A stretch of 64,000 nucleotides of DNA from Gaiellasilicea sp963763755 (GCA_963763755.1 CAVXQE010000010.1:248001-312000), one strand, 5' to 3'; positions 49,393 to 58,938 are shown, numbered from the stretch's first letter. The notes: a model not told the origin generated them from the sequence alone. Numbers and translations are program-made.

Positions 49393-50105
49393 AGCTCGAC
49401 AACCCGCTTGTCGTCCAGTGGGAGTACGCGAGCGAAGAGCGCCTGGCGAAGCGCAATCAGACCTACCGGGACCTGACGGAGGGCGTCAACCCCGACGACG
49501 CCGTCTTCGAGGCGGTGCGTGAAGCCGCGCCCGAGCGGTTCCTCGACGTGGGTTGCGGGATGGGGGAGCTCGCGGAGCGTGTTCAGAAGGAGCTCGGCGC
49601 ACAGGTGGTGGCCGTCGACATCTCGCCCCGGATGGTCGAGCTGACCAGAGCCCGCGGGATCGACGTGCACCTGGCCGACGTCCAGAGCCTTCCGTTCGCC
49701 GACGGGGTCTTCGACTGCGTCGCTGCGAACTGGGTGCTCTACCACGTGCCCGATCTCGATCGCGGGGTGAGCGAGCTGGAACGCGTCATCCGTCGCGGCG
49801 GCCGCCTGGTGGCAGCCACACTCGGTGACGCCAACATGCGGGAGCTCTGGGACCTCCTCGGCGGGGATGTGACCGCGGGGTTGTCGTTCGGATACGAGAA
49901 CGGCGAGCGAGCACTCGCTCCGTACTTCACGGAGATCGAGCGGCGCGAGGCGAACGGCACCGTCGTCTTCCCCGATCGGACCTCGATGGTCGACTTCGTC
50001 GCTGCGACGACGACCCGCTCGCATCTCGCAGACCTCGTCCCCGAGCTGACCGAGCCGTTCCACACGCGCTCGACCCACTGCGTCTTCGTGGCCGGCAAGT
50101 CGTGA
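49389..50105 (+). CDS. Class I SAM-dependent methyltransferase
   Basis: A 238-residue methyltransferase with motif I RFLDVGCGMGELAERV near residue 48, the acidic VVAVDISPRMVEL, and LADVQSLPFADGVFDCVAAN typical of Methyltransf_11 enzymes. It is overlapped by 4 nt at both ends, by deoB and pdp, so it is translated as part of the nucleoside-salvage operon. Its substrate is unknown and nothing ties it to nucleosides beyond position. Confidence 0.85.
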   Translation: MKLDNPLVVQWEYASEERLAKRNQTYRDLTEGVNPDDAVFEAVREAAPERFLDVGCGMGELAERVQKELGAQVVAVDISPRMVELTRARGIDVHLADVQSLPFADGVFDCVAANWVLYHVPDLDRGVSELERVIRRGGRLVAATLGDANMRELWDLLGGDVTAGLSFGYENGERALAPYFTEIERREANGTVVFPDRTSMVDFVAATTTRSHLADLVPELTEPFHTRSTHCVFVAGKS

Positions 50106-51400
50106 TCCGCCCGGCCGAGCTGATCGAACAGAAGCGGAACGGGGAGGAGCTCTCCGCGGAAGCCATCTCCGAGCTGATCCTCGGCTACGCACGCGGGGAG
50201 ATCCCCGACTACCAGCTGGCCGCGTTTTGCATGGCCGTCTTCTTCCGGGGCATGACGGCCGCCGAGACGTATGCGCTCACCGACGCGATGATCCGCAGCG
50301 GCCACACGCTCGACCTCGGCACAGCACTCGGACGCAAGGTCGTCGACAAGCACTCGACCGGAGGCGTCGGCGACAAGACCACGATCGCCGTCGGCCCGAT
50401 CGTCGCCGCCTGCGGCGTACCCGTCGGAAAGATGAGCGGCCGCGGGCTCGGCCACACCGGCGGCACGCTCGACAAGCTCGAGTCGATCCCCGGCTTCGAC
50501 GTCGAGCTGTCCGTCGACCAGTTCGTCACCCAGGTGAAGACGGTCGGCCTCGCGATCGTCGGCCAGACCGATGACCTCGTGCCGGCGGACAAGCAGCTCT
50601 ACGCGCTCCGCGACGTGACCGCGACCGTGGACATCCTGCCGCTGATCGCGTCCTCGATCATGTCGAAGAAGATTGCAGGCGGCGCCGACGCGATCGTGCT
50701 CGACGTCAAGGTCGGTGACGGGGCGTTCATGAAGACACTGGACGATGCCCGCGCTCTGGCCGAGACGATGCTGGAGCTCGGCCGGCACGCGAAGCGCGAG
50801 GTCGTCTGCTTGCTCACCGACATGGATCAACCGCTCGGGGCAGCGGTCGGCAACTCGTTGGAGATCGTCGAGGCGCGCGACACGGTGCGCGGCGAAGGGC
50901 CACCGGATTTCACGGAGCTCGTCCTGGATGCGTGCGCCCGTCTGCTGTCGCTCTCCGACCTCGGCGTCAACGTCGAGGAAGGGCGGCGGGCTGCCGAGGC
51001 CGTGGTCGCGGACGGCTCGGCGCTGGACGTCTACGAGCGGTGGATCCGCGCGCAGGGCGGCGACCCCGACCCGGCCGCGCTGCCGCAGGCGCCGTTCGTC
51101 CTGCCGGTGAACGCTCCCCGCGCGGGCTCGGTGACGAGGCTGGGTGCGATCGGCGTAGGGATGGCCGCGCTCCATCTCGGCGCGGGACGGCGGGACAAGC
51201 AGGACGAGATCGACCACGCTGTCGGCGTCGTCTGCCACGTCAAGCGCGGTGCCCGCGTCGAGCAGGGTGCCCTCCTGGCCGACGTCCACGCCCGCGACGA
51301 GGCGAGCGGGGCGGAGGCGGTCGAGGCAGTCCTCGCGGCCTACGAGCTCGGCGACGACCCGCCCCAGGAGCACCCGATCCTGCTCGACGTCATTGCCTGA
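50102..51400 (+). CDS. pdp: Pyrimidine-nucleoside (thymidine) phosphorylase
   Basis: Phosphorolysis of thymidine/uridine, supplying the pentose 1-phosphates used by DeoB. The 432-residue protein has the N-terminal helical domain (AELIEQKRNGEELS), the phosphate-binding KHSTGGVGDKTT, the family signature MSGRGLGHTGGTLDKLESIP, and the SIMSKKIAGGADAIVLDVKV core. Distinguishing Pdp from strict thymidine phosphorylase DeoA needs residue-level comparison. Operon with deoB supports the role. It overlaps mutM by 8 nt. Confidence 0.93.
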   Translation: MIRPAELIEQKRNGEELSAEAISELILGYARGEIPDYQLAAFCMAVFFRGMTAAETYALTDAMIRSGHTLDLGTALGRKVVDKHSTGGVGDKTTIAVGPIVAACGVPVGKMSGRGLGHTGGTLDKLESIPGFDVELSVDQFVTQVKTVGLAIVGQTDDLVPADKQLYALRDVTATVDILPLIASSIMSKKIAGGADAIVLDVKVGDGAFMKTLDDARALAETMLELGRHAKREVVCLLTDMDQPLGAAVGNSLEIVEARDTVRGEGPPDFTELVLDACARLLSLSDLGVNVEEGRRAAEAVVADGSALDVYERWIRAQGGDPDPAALPQAPFVLPVNAPRAGSVTRLGAIGVGMAALHLGAGRRDKQDEIDHAVGVVCHVKRGARVEQGALLADVHARDEASGAEAVEAVLAAYELGDDPPQEHPILLDVIA

Positions 51401-52215
51401 GCTCCCCGAGGTCGAGACGGTTCGGCTCGCGATCGCGCCCGCGCTCGAGGGCCGGCGGCTCGAGCACGTCGAGATCAGCGACCTCAGGCTGACCCGGCCC
51501 GAGGACCCGCTCCTCGTCGCGTCGGAGCTGATCGGGGAGCGCGTGGAGCACGTCGATCGCCGCGGGAAGTACCTGATCATCCGTTTCACGTCCGGCCGCG
51601 CGCTACTGATCCACCTCCGCATGACCGGCTCGCTGCGGGCAGAGGCGCTCGTGGGCGACCCGCACCGGCGCGCGCTGCTGACGCTCGACGACGGCAGCCG
51701 AGGTCGCCTACCGCGATGTCCGGCGCTTCGGCACGTGGCTGCTGCTCGAGCCGGGAGAGCTCGAGCCGTATCTCGGAGCGCGACTGGGCGAGGAGCCGCT
51801 CGTGGCCGCCTTCACGGCGAAGGGCCTGGGCGAGCGGCTGGAGGGTCGCCGCGCCGCTCTGAAGGCCGCGCTGCTCGACCAGCGGACGCTGGCCGGGCTC
51901 GGGAACATCTACGTCGACGAGGCGCTCTGGTATTCCAGGCTGCATCCGCAGCGCCCCGCCGGCTCCCTCGATCGAGACGAGCTACGGCGGCTGCACCGGG
52001 CGATCCGGAAGGCGCTCGAGCTCGGTATCGCCCGCCAGGGCTCGACGCTCACCGACTACCGGCTCCCGGACGGGAGCTCGGGCTCGATGCAGAAGGAGTT
52101 CAAGGCCTACGGGCGAGACGACGAGCCGTGCGACCGCTGTGGCACGCCGCTCGCGAAGACCCGGGTCGCAGGCCGCGGCACGTGGTTCTGCCCGAACTGT
52201 CAGACGCTCCCGTAG
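51393..52215 (+). CDS. mutM: Formamidopyrimidine-DNA glycosylase (one frameshift)
   Basis: Excises oxidised purines. After a TTG start the protein begins PELPEVETVRLAI, so the catalytic Pro2 and Glu3 are in place. GKYLIIRF and HLRMTGSL follow. Near 51703 a net +1 break leads to EVAYRDVRRFGTWLLLEPGE, then LLDQRTLAGLGNIYVDEALW, the conserved helix-two-turn-helix. The C-terminal zinc finger CDRCGTPLAKTRVAGRGTWF has two more Cys in CPNCQ. The corrected protein is of normal length (about 273 residues). The start lies within the end of pdp. Confidence 0.9.
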
Positions 52216-52223
52216 AGATGCAA

Positions 52224-52253
52224 CGAGGGGCCCGGCCGCCGGCGGACCCCTCG
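52224..52253. terminator. Hairpin between convergent mutM and secreted-protein genes
   Basis: CGAGGGG (52224-52230) pairs with CCCCTCG (52247-52253), with GC-rich bases between that can pair further. It sits 8 nt after the mutM stop and 20 nt from the stop of the opposite gene, so it could serve both. There is no T-tract. Confidence 0.5.
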
Positions 52254-52272
52254 AAGATCGAGCGGGCGAGGG

Positions 52273-52625
52273 TTACTTGCCCCGGCCCTTACCGTTCCCG
52301 GGCTTCTGACTCTCTTGAGCCTGGGACTTCTCAGCCTTGGCCTTCGCGGCGGCTTCGCGGCCTTCGCGGCCTTCTTGGCGGCGACGCTGGCGCACGTACC
52401 GGTCGCGTCACCGTGGCGGAGGTGCGCAGGCACAGCGGCCTTGCCGACCGTGATCGTGTTCTTGCCCTTGTGGCAGATCGTCACCTTCGCGCCGTACTGG
52501 TACTGGCCGGCGCTACCTCCGTTCTGCGCAAAGCCGACTCCCCCGAGTGCGCTCAACGCAACCACTGTGCAGACGGCGAGCGCGACGGCGGCGGCGATGC
52601 GCGGGAACTTCCTTGGATTGTTCAA
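52273..52625 (-). CDS. Small secreted protein with Lys/Ala-rich tail (one frameshift)
   Basis: About 117 residues. A signal peptide (PRIAAAVALAVCTVVALSAL, about residues 8-30, cleavage near GVGFAQ) is followed by a compact domain YGAKVTICHKGKNTITVGKA and VPAHLRHGDATGTC. The VTICHKG and HLxHGDxxGxC pattern recurs in secreted bacterial proteins of unknown role and may hold a metal or disulphide. The tail is Lys/Ala-rich and, after an apparent -1 break near 52360, ends QKPGNGKGRGK at the TAA at 52273-52275. The start is a TTG with a GGAAGGGAG Shine-Dalgarno 6 nt upstream, one of the few clear ribosome binding sites here. Confidence 0.65.
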
Positions 52626-52711
52626 CTGGGCTCCCTTCCACTCTGTGCGGGCATTCGTAGTCCCTCTGCCCGGTTGATGCGAAAAGACCCCGAGACAGGC
52701 GCTGAAGGTTG

Positions 52712-54584
52712 TTAAGGTTCTGTTTGGAACTCGGCTTGAAGCTCGGCGACCTCCGGGCTCAAGGGGTTGAGCCGTTTCGCCTCCATGAGCGCGCGTGCCC
52801 GCTCGGCCCCGCGGCTCGCAACGGCGAGATCGAGCCAGGTACTCCAATTCTCAGGATTGAGCCGAAGCGCATGTGCCAGGCTCTTGCGCGCCGCAACATC
52901 ATCCTGGACGAAGAGCTCGGCCTCGCCGCGAAGCTGCCAGGGCTCGTGCGACCACGGCGCCCAGTCGATCGCCCGCTGCGCGTGGGCGAGCGCAGGATCG
53001 GGCTCGCCACGCTCGATCGCGGCGCTGCTGGCCGCTGTGGCTCGGTTGCCGACGTGCCCGACGAGGGCGACCCCGAGCACCGGCACTGCGAGCGAGAGCG
53101 CCACAACGCGTCGGCTGCCCGTCAGCCGATCCGAGTCCGCCGGGCGTTGCGAGGCGAGCAGAACGGCAGCGCAGAAGAGCGCGGAGAGCGTCACGACGGG
53201 CATCTCCCAGTCCCAGTCGACACGCCGCGTGGAGGAGGTAGGCGACGAATGCCCCGGCGGCCGCCGGGCCGAGTGTGAGACCGCGCGCCTCCGAAAGCGC
53301 CGTGAGCGGGAGCGCGAGCGTGGCGAGGAGTAGCGCCAACCCGATCGGACCGAGCTCGGCAAGGGTCTCGAGGTAGAGGTTGTGCGCATCGCGGGCGGGG
53401 ACGAGAAGTAGGCGGGGCGCTCCTGCAGCCAGTGCGCCTCGAAGCTGCCGGCGCCCGTGCCGAGCAGCGGTTCGTCGCGAGCCATCTTCCAGGCGACGTG
53501 CCAGTAGTCGCCTCGTCCGCTCCCCGAGAGCAGAGCAGGCGGCTGGAGGTCGCCAACCTCCCCGGCCGGGGGCGGCTCGGTGAAGGCATCAACAGCCTCG
53601 TTCGACCACGGTGACCGGCCCTCCGGCTGCGATGAGCGCACCTGCCGCGACGATCACCAGCGGCTGCGACGACAGCGGATACCAGGATGGGGCCCGACCG
53701 CTGGGGGAGCCGCAGCCGCGGCTGGACGAGTCGCAGGACGACCGGTGCCGCGGCCGCTGCGAGCGCAAGGACGACCAGAACACGCGTGAGGTGAGCGCCC
53801 TCGGCCTGTGCGGTCTGCAGCGTCGCGCCGTCCGCCGTGAGCGCATGCGACCGCGAAGCCTCGAGCACCCCGAGCGCGGCGGGCACGCTGACCACGAGCC
53901 CCCAGACGAGTAGACGGACTCGGGCCGGGTCGAGCACTGCCTGCGCGACGGCACCTCCGGCCAGCGCTACGAGCGCGCCGCGGCTGGATGAGAAGTAGAG
54001 CGTCGGCAGGAGGACGACGAGCGCCACCCCCGCAAGCGCGCGCGTCGCGAGATGGGCGCCGTGGGCGGCGAAACCGAGGGCCAGCAGGATCGCGAGCGCC
54101 GTCAGCAGCCCGAGGGCGTTCGTGTAGCCGATCGGCTCGGCCAGCTGATTGCCGCGCAAGGGATCGTAAGGCCCGCCGACGTGACCGGGGAAGAGCTTGG
54201 TACCGAGCGCGTAGACCGACATCAGCACGGCTCCCGCAACGACACCGCCCACGAGCGCGCTCGAGGCCTCGCGGGACGACAGGAGCAGGAGCGTGGCTGC
54301 CGCCGCCGCGACGTAGAGGATTCCACGCTCCGCCTCGAGCACCGGAGGGCGGCGCCGGGAGACCAGAGGACGAGAGCGCGGCCCACACCGCGAGCGCGGT
54401 CAGGCCGCCGAGGAACGCGAGCTCGAGCCTGCTCGGACAGGCTGCGTCCGTGACGAGGACGAGCGGTGACGGCGATGAGCGTGAAGCCGAGGGTCGCGAG
54501 CCCCCAGTCGCTCGGGAAGTACCCGCCGTCGGCCGCCCCGAGTCCGGCCACCGCGACGAGGGCGACCAGGAACGGCGCCGCCAT
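52712..54584 (-). CDS. O-antigen-ligase-like polytopic membrane protein with TPR-like C-terminus (about six frameshifts)
   Basis: A large membrane protein of roughly 620 residues once breaks are bridged. Successive frames give many hydrophobic helices (ILYVAAAAATLLLLSSREA; ALVVLLPTLYFSSSRGALVA) and the Wzy_C signature region (WHVAWKMARDEPLLGTGAGS, FEAHWLQERPAYF, then DAHNLYLETLAELGPIGLAL and HAAVDWDWEMPVVT). The soluble C-terminus has TPR-like helices (ALAHAQRAIDWAPWSHEPWQ). Breaks lie near 54465, 54352, 53672, 53607, 53420 (this one -1) and 53235. The family joins or polymerises lipid-linked polysaccharide outside the membrane. The density of breaks here is the highest in the window. Confidence 0.72.
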
Positions 54585-54626
54585 GCGTGCCGACCGAGAC
54601 AAGAGCGCGGCGTCCGTGCCGGAAGT

Positions 54627-54881
54627 CTAGGCGGCGAGCTGCTCGTCGAGCGCGCCGGACTTCTCCAGCCGCCACAGCTCGGTGTAGCCGCCGATCGGCG
54701 CGCCGTCGATCAGGATCTGCGGCACGGTCCAGCCGCCGGTCAGGTCGAAGAGGTTCCGGCGGAAGCCTGGATCGTCGTCGAGGGACACCTCGTCGTAGGC
54801 GATGCCCTTCTGGTCGAGAAGCGCCTTGGCGCGGACGCAGTAGCCGCACCAGCGCGTCGTATAGATCTGAATTCTGGTCAC
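54627..54881 (-). CDS. Glutaredoxin-like protein
   Basis: An 84-residue thioredoxin-fold reductase with the dithiol motif CGYC in IYTTRWCGYCVRAKALL rather than the CPYC of classical glutaredoxins. It has TVPQILIDG (cis-Pro) and GGYTELWRLEKSG for the glutathione/mycothiol-side loop. In actinobacteria such proteins may use mycothiol or another thiol; that is inference. The start is a GTG, divergent from recO with 64 nt between. Confidence 0.88.
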   Translation of the reverse strand: MTRIQIYTTRWCGYCVRAKALLDQKGIAYDEVSLDDDPGFRRNLFDLTGGWTVPQILIDGAPIGGYTELWRLEKSGALDEQLAA

Positions 54882-54933
54882 TATCGTTTACAACGTAGGC
54901 AAGCCGCGATTCGTTCCCATCTGCCGCCGTCTC

Positions 54934-54939
54934 TAGACT
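54934..54939 (+). promoter_or_regulatory. -10 element TAGACT for recO
   Basis: TAGACT ends 6 nt before the recO ATG. Confidence 0.45.
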
Positions 54940-54945
54940 CGCTGC

Positions 54946-55686
54946 ATGGCCCGGACGTACAGAACAGAGGCGGTCGTGCTTCGCTCGTTCCGGCTCGGCG
55001 AGGCCGATCGGGTCCTCCACGTCTACACGGCCGACCGGGGTCGCGTCGGTGCGGTCGCCAAAGGGGTGCGCCGGACGAAATCGCGCTTCGGCGCGCGCCT
55101 GGAGCCGCTCTCGCACGTCGAGTTGATGCTGCACCAGGGCTCCGGCGAGCTGCAGACGGTCACGGGCGCCGACCTGCGCGCGTCCCACCACGAGACGAGA
55201 GAGAACCCGTACCGGCTCGCCGTCGGCCTGATCGGGGCGGAGGCGATGCTGCGGCTCTTTCCCGAGCAGGAGGCGAACGAGCGCGCCTTCACGGCGCTCA
55301 CACGCTTCCTCGACCGGCTCGACGAGATCGAGACGCGGGCTCCCGCTCCGCCCGCGCTCGACCCGCTCGGCCTGTCGTTCCAGCTGAAGCTCCTGTGGGT
55401 GTCCGGCTACAGGCCTCACCTCGAGAGCTGTGTCGAGTGCGGCTCGGTCGAAGGGCTCGTCGGCTATCTGCCGGCGGCAGGGGGCGCCGTGTGCCGCGAC
55501 TGTGGACCAGGGTCGATTGCGCTGACGTCGGCGGGCGTGCGGGCGATCCAGACACTCGTCGCCACCCCGCTGGCAGAGGCGAGCGAGGCTGGGCTGACGG
55601 CGAGTGGCGCCCGCGAGGCGCTCGCGATCGTGCGGGCGTCGTACGAGCACCAGGGCGGCTTCCGGCTGCGGACGCTCTCCGCGTGA
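54946..55686 (+). CDS. recO: DNA repair protein RecO
   Basis: Recombination mediator that loads RecA with RecR. The 246-residue protein has an N-terminal OB fold (YRTEAVVLRSFRLGEADRVL, then AVAKGVRRTKSRFGARLEPL), a helical domain and a four-cysteine zinc site (CVECGS and VCRDCG, about residues 165-186). It ends RASYEHQGGFRLRTLSA. A leaderless start is suggested by TAGACT. It overlaps a GNAT gene by 4 nt. Confidence 0.94.
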   Translation: MARTYRTEAVVLRSFRLGEADRVLHVYTADRGRVGAVAKGVRRTKSRFGARLEPLSHVELMLHQGSGELQTVTGADLRASHHETRENPYRLAVGLIGAEAMLRLFPEQEANERAFTALTRFLDRLDEIETRAPAPPALDPLGLSFQLKLLWVSGYRPHLESCVECGSVEGLVGYLPAAGGAVCRDCGPGSIALTSAGVRAIQTLVATPLAEASEAGLTASGAREALAIVRASYEHQGGFRLRTLSA

Positions 55687-56105
55687 AGAAGCAGCTCGGA
55701 CAGGGCTACGAGCTCGACGACGACACCGGACGCATCGACCGGGACGCCGTCCACCGGTTCATCTCCGAGGAGTCGTACTGGGCCTTCCGTCGCCCCAGGG
55801 ACGTGATGGACGGACTGATCGACCGGGCCGCGCGCAACGTCGGCCTCTACGCGCCGGACGGGGCGCTGGCCGGCTATTCGCGCACCGTGGACGCTCCCGA
55901 CGCGTTCCTCGTCTACCTCGCTGACGTCTTCGTGCTGCCCGAGCATCGCGGGCACGGCCGGGGCGTCGAGCTCGTGCGGTTCACCGTCGACGAAGGCCCG
56001 TACGCAGCACGCCGCTGGATCCTGCACACCGCGGATGCGCACGGGCTGTACGAGAAGCTGGGCTTCGCGCCGGGCGAGCGTCTGCTCGAGCGGGCGGCGC
56101 GCTAG
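55683..56105 (+). CDS. GNAT-family N-acetyltransferase
   Basis: A 140-residue acetyltransferase. The acetyl-CoA-binding motif A is ADVFVLPEHRGHGRGVELVR near residue 82, and motif B is DAHGLYEKLGFAPGERLLER. The N-terminal part (DDDTGRIDRDAVHRFISEES) resembles the YjdJ/ypeA-like small GNATs. Substrate unknown. The GTG overlaps the recO stop. It converges with glyS and shares the bases CTAG with it. Confidence 0.85.
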   Translation: MKKQLGQGYELDDDTGRIDRDAVHRFISEESYWAFRRPRDVMDGLIDRAARNVGLYAPDGALAGYSRTVDAPDAFLVYLADVFVLPEHRGHGRGVELVRFTVDEGPYAARRWILHTADAHGLYEKLGFAPGERLLERAAR

Positions 56106-57464
56106 ACGGTCTTCGGGGAGCGCCAGTCGGCCGCGAGCAGCTCGGCGACTTTCTGCCGCGCGCCGCCGATCGGAATCCGCTCCTGCGCCAGCGAGTCGCG
56201 GTCGCGGACCGTGACCGTGTCGTCCGCGAGCGTCTGCTCGTCGATCGTCAGCCCGTACGGTGTCCCGATCTCGTCCTGGCGCCGGTAGCGGCGGCCGATC
56301 GCGCCGTTGTCGTCGTACTCGACACTGAAGTGCCGGCGCAGCTCCTCGTGCAGGGCGCGCGCCTTCTCGACCATCGCGGTGTCCTTCCCGACGAGGGGCA
56401 GGACCGCTGCCTTCACCGGCGCGAGCTGCGGATGCAGGCGCAGCACCGTCCGCTCTCGCTCGCCGACGACCTCCTCGTCGTACGCGTCGATCAGGAACGT
56501 GAGCATCGAGCGGTTGACGCCCGAGCGCCGGCTCGATCACGTGCGGGACATAGCGCTCGCCCGTGCTCTCCTCGAACCACTCGAGCTTCGTCCCCGACGC
56601 CTCGGTGTGCTGCGTCAGGTCGAAGTCGCCGCGATTCGCGATCCCCTCGAGCTCCGACCACCCGATCGGGAAGAGGTACTCGATGTCGCTCGTCTCGCTC
56701 GAGTAGTGCGAGAGCTCGTCCGCCTCGTGCGGCCGCACGCGCAGGTGGCTCTCGCGGACGCCGTAGCGCACGTGCCACGCGAGCCGCTCGTCGACCCAGT
56801 AGCGGTACCACTCCGCCGCCTCGTTCGGCGGCACGAAGAACTCCATCTCCATCTGCTCGAACTCGAGCGTGCGGAAGATGAAGTTCCCGGGCGTGATCTC
56901 GTTCCGGAACGACTTGCCGATCTGCGCGATCCCGAACGGCGGCTTGCGCCGTGCGAGCTGGGCGACGTTCTTGAAGTTGATGAAGATCCCCTGCGCCGTC
57001 TCGGGCCGGAGGTAGACGTCGACGCCCGACTCCTCCATCGCGCCGACGCGCGTCTGGAACATGAGGTTGAACTGCCGCGGCTCGGTCAGGTCGCAGTCCG
57101 GCGTCTCGCCCGGCTTCTTGCTCGGCCGCTTTCCGCACTGCTCCTGGTCGAGATGGTCGGCGCGGAAGCGCTTCTTGCAGAACCTGCAGTCGATGAGCGG
57201 ATCGCTGAAGCCGCCGACGTGGCCGGAAACCTCCCAGACCTTCGGGTGGAGGATGATCGAGGAGTCGAGCGCGACGATGTCGTCCCGCTCGCGCACCATC
57301 GCCTCGAGCCAGCGGGCCTTGACGTTGTCCTTCAGGAGAACGCCGTAGTGCCCGTAGTCGTACGAGGAGCCGAGGCCGCCGTAGATCTCCGAGGACGGAA
57401 AGACGAAGCCGCGCCGCTTCGACAGCGAAACTATTTTGTCCATCGTGACGGCGTCCTGGCTCAT
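56102..57464 (-). CDS. glyS: Glycyl-tRNA synthetase, single-chain type (one frameshift)
   Basis: Charges tRNA-Gly with the alpha2-type enzyme found in actinobacteria and eukaryotes. The first frame gives MDKIVSLSKRRGFVFPSSEI, a zinc-binding CRFCKKRF, YLRPETAQGIFINF, QIGKSFRNEITPG (motif 2) and HTEASGTKLEWF. Near 56515 a net +1 break occurs at VIEPALG, and the chain resumes as VNRSMLTFLIDAYDEEVVGE, then DEIGTPYGLTIDEQT and the anticodon-binding end. Alignment length to other GlyRS sequences fits removal of one base. The ATG is at 57464, with a second possible start 21 nt on. Confidence 0.9.
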
Positions 57465-57485
57465 CGGTGCGAAGAGGCTACCCGG

Positions 57486-57941
57486 ATGACGCCGGCGGTC
57501 GTCGCAGCGCAGCGGGCGGGCATTCCCTTCACGCTGCACGAATACGAGCACGATCCGGCGGCGTCCTCGTACGGGTTGGAGGCTGCCGAGAAGACGGGCG
57601 TCGATCCGGGGCGGGTCTTCAAGACGCTCGTCGTCACGCAGGACGGGAAGCTCTCCGTCGCGATCGTCCCCGTGGCGACACAACTCGACCTGCGCGCGCT
57701 CGGCAAGCGGGCCGCTCTGGCCGACCGCGCCGCCGCAGAACGCGCGACCGGCTACGTGCTCGGCGGGATCAGTCCGCTCGGGCAGCGGAAGCGGCTGCCG
57801 ACGGTCGTCGACGAGTCGGCGCTCGGCCACGAGACGATCTTCGTCAGCGCCGGCCGCCGCGGCCTCGAGCTCGAGCTGGCGCCCAGCGACCTCGTCACGC
57901 TCACCGATGCCCGCGTGGCGGCTGTAGCCTCCGGCGGGTGA
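57486..57941 (+). CDS. ybaK: Cys-tRNA(Pro) deacylase, YbaK/EbsC type
   Basis: Trans-editing enzyme of 151 residues that removes Cys from tRNA-Pro. Typical features are IPFTLHEYEHDPAASSYG, the conserved Lys in VFKTLVV, VPVATQLDLRALGKR, and the GGISPLGQRKRLPTVVDESA segment that defines the family. It is divergent from glyS with 21 nt between start codons and overlaps the PPDK regulatory protein gene by 4 nt. Confidence 0.93.
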   Translation: MTPAVVAAQRAGIPFTLHEYEHDPAASSYGLEAAEKTGVDPGRVFKTLVVTQDGKLSVAIVPVATQLDLRALGKRAALADRAAAERATGYVLGGISPLGQRKRLPTVVDESALGHETIFVSAGRRGLELELAPSDLVTLTDARVAAVASGG

Positions 57942-58768
57942 CGCCCGCCCGCGAGATCGTCGAGCTGCACATCGTCTCGGACTCCACGGGCGAGACGGCC
58001 GCGCGCCTCGTGGCGGCGCTCGAGGCCCAGTTCCCGGAGCAGCCGTTCGAGGAGGTGCGGCACCCGCAGATCCAGACGATCGACGACCTCCAGCTCGCGG
58101 TCAGCAGGGCGCGAGGCCGGCCGGCCGTGATGGTCTACACCCTCGTCGACCGGGAGTTGCGCGAGAGCATGCGCACGCTCTGCCGCAGCGCCCGGCTCCA
58201 CTACTGCGACCTGCTCGGCCATCCGATCGAGTCGATCGCGAAGGTCTCGGGGATGGCCGCCAAGATGAAGCCGGGGGCGCGGCCGCCGCTGAACTCCGCG
58301 TACTTCAAGCGGATGGAGGCGATCGAGTTCGCGGTCAAGTACGACGACGGCGTCGGCAGCGGGCTGACGGAGGCCGACGTCGTGCTCGTCGGCGTCTCGC
58401 GCACCTCGAAGACGCCGCTCTCGATCTACCTCGGCTATCTCGGCCAGAAGGTCGCGAACGTCCCGATCGTGAAGGGGATCAAGCCGCCGCCCGAGCTGTT
58501 CGAGATCGACGCGCTGAAGATCGTCGGCCTCACGATCGACGCGGAGCGCCTGGCCGAGATCCGGTCGACACGCGTCCGCGGGATGGGCGGGAAGAACCGC
58601 CAGTACGCCGAGATGGTCGAGATCTACGACGAGCTCGAGGAGGCCGCGGCGCTGCACCGCCGGCTCGGCTGCCCCGTGATCGACGTCACCGGTCTCTCGA
58701 TCGAGGAGACGGCGCACCGGGTCGTGCGCCTCGTCGACCGGCGTCGCCACGAGGCGCATGCCACCTAA
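57938..58768 (+). CDS. ppsR: Pyruvate, phosphate dikinase regulatory protein (DUF299)
   Basis: Bifunctional Ser/Thr kinase and phosphorylase that switches PPDK (or PEP synthase) off and on. The 276-residue protein starts ELHIVSDSTGETAARLVAAL, has the P-loop-like GVSRTSKTPLSIYLGYLGQK near residue 150, and ends with CPVIDVTGLSIEETAHRV. The target enzyme PPDK is encoded 1.4 kb downstream on the same strand. Two minus-strand genes lie between, so the pair is neighbouring but not an operon. Confidence 0.92.
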   Translation: MTPAREIVELHIVSDSTGETAARLVAALEAQFPEQPFEEVRHPQIQTIDDLQLAVSRARGRPAVMVYTLVDRELRESMRTLCRSARLHYCDLLGHPIESIAKVSGMAAKMKPGARPPLNSAYFKRMEAIEFAVKYDDGVGSGLTEADVVLVGVSRTSKTPLSIYLGYLGQKVANVPIVKGIKPPPELFEIDALKIVGLTIDAERLAEIRSTRVRGMGGKNRQYAEMVEIYDELEEAAALHRRLGCPVIDVTGLSIEETAHRVVRLVDRRRHEAHAT

Positions 58769-58922
58769 GCCGCCCGTCCCGAAGTGGCGGTGGGCGCTCT
58801 GGTGGACGATCCTCGGCGCAGCGGTCTTCGTCTTCTACGTGCTGCTGACGCCGATCTGGCTCGGCCTGCGCGCGTTGGCCTGGGCGGCGGAGTGGCGCTC
58901 GCGCCGATCGAAGGCCAAGTAA
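58758..58922 (+). CDS. Small membrane protein, 54 residues
   Basis: MPPKPPVPKWRWALWWTILG opens a Trp-rich N-terminus followed by one transmembrane helix (about residues 13-34) and a basic tail RSRRSKAK. It overlaps the end of ppsR by 11 nt and its stop lies in the second copy of the 25-bp palindrome. The palindrome arrangement, identical to that at 33634, supports it as a real gene. No family recognised. Confidence 0.6.
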   Translation: MPPKPPVPKWRWALWWTILGAAVFVFYVLLTPIWLGLRALAWAAEWRSRRSKAK

Positions 58923-58938
58923 CAGTCTGTTACTTGGC
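58914..58938. terminator. 25-bp stop-codon palindrome, copy 2
   Basis: Arm GCCAAGTAACAG, spacer T, then the reverse complement; identical to 33634-33658 except for the spacer. Again both convergent genes stop inside it (TAA at 58920-58922 plus and 58930-58932 minus) and both proteins end in Ala-Lys. Confidence 0.65.
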
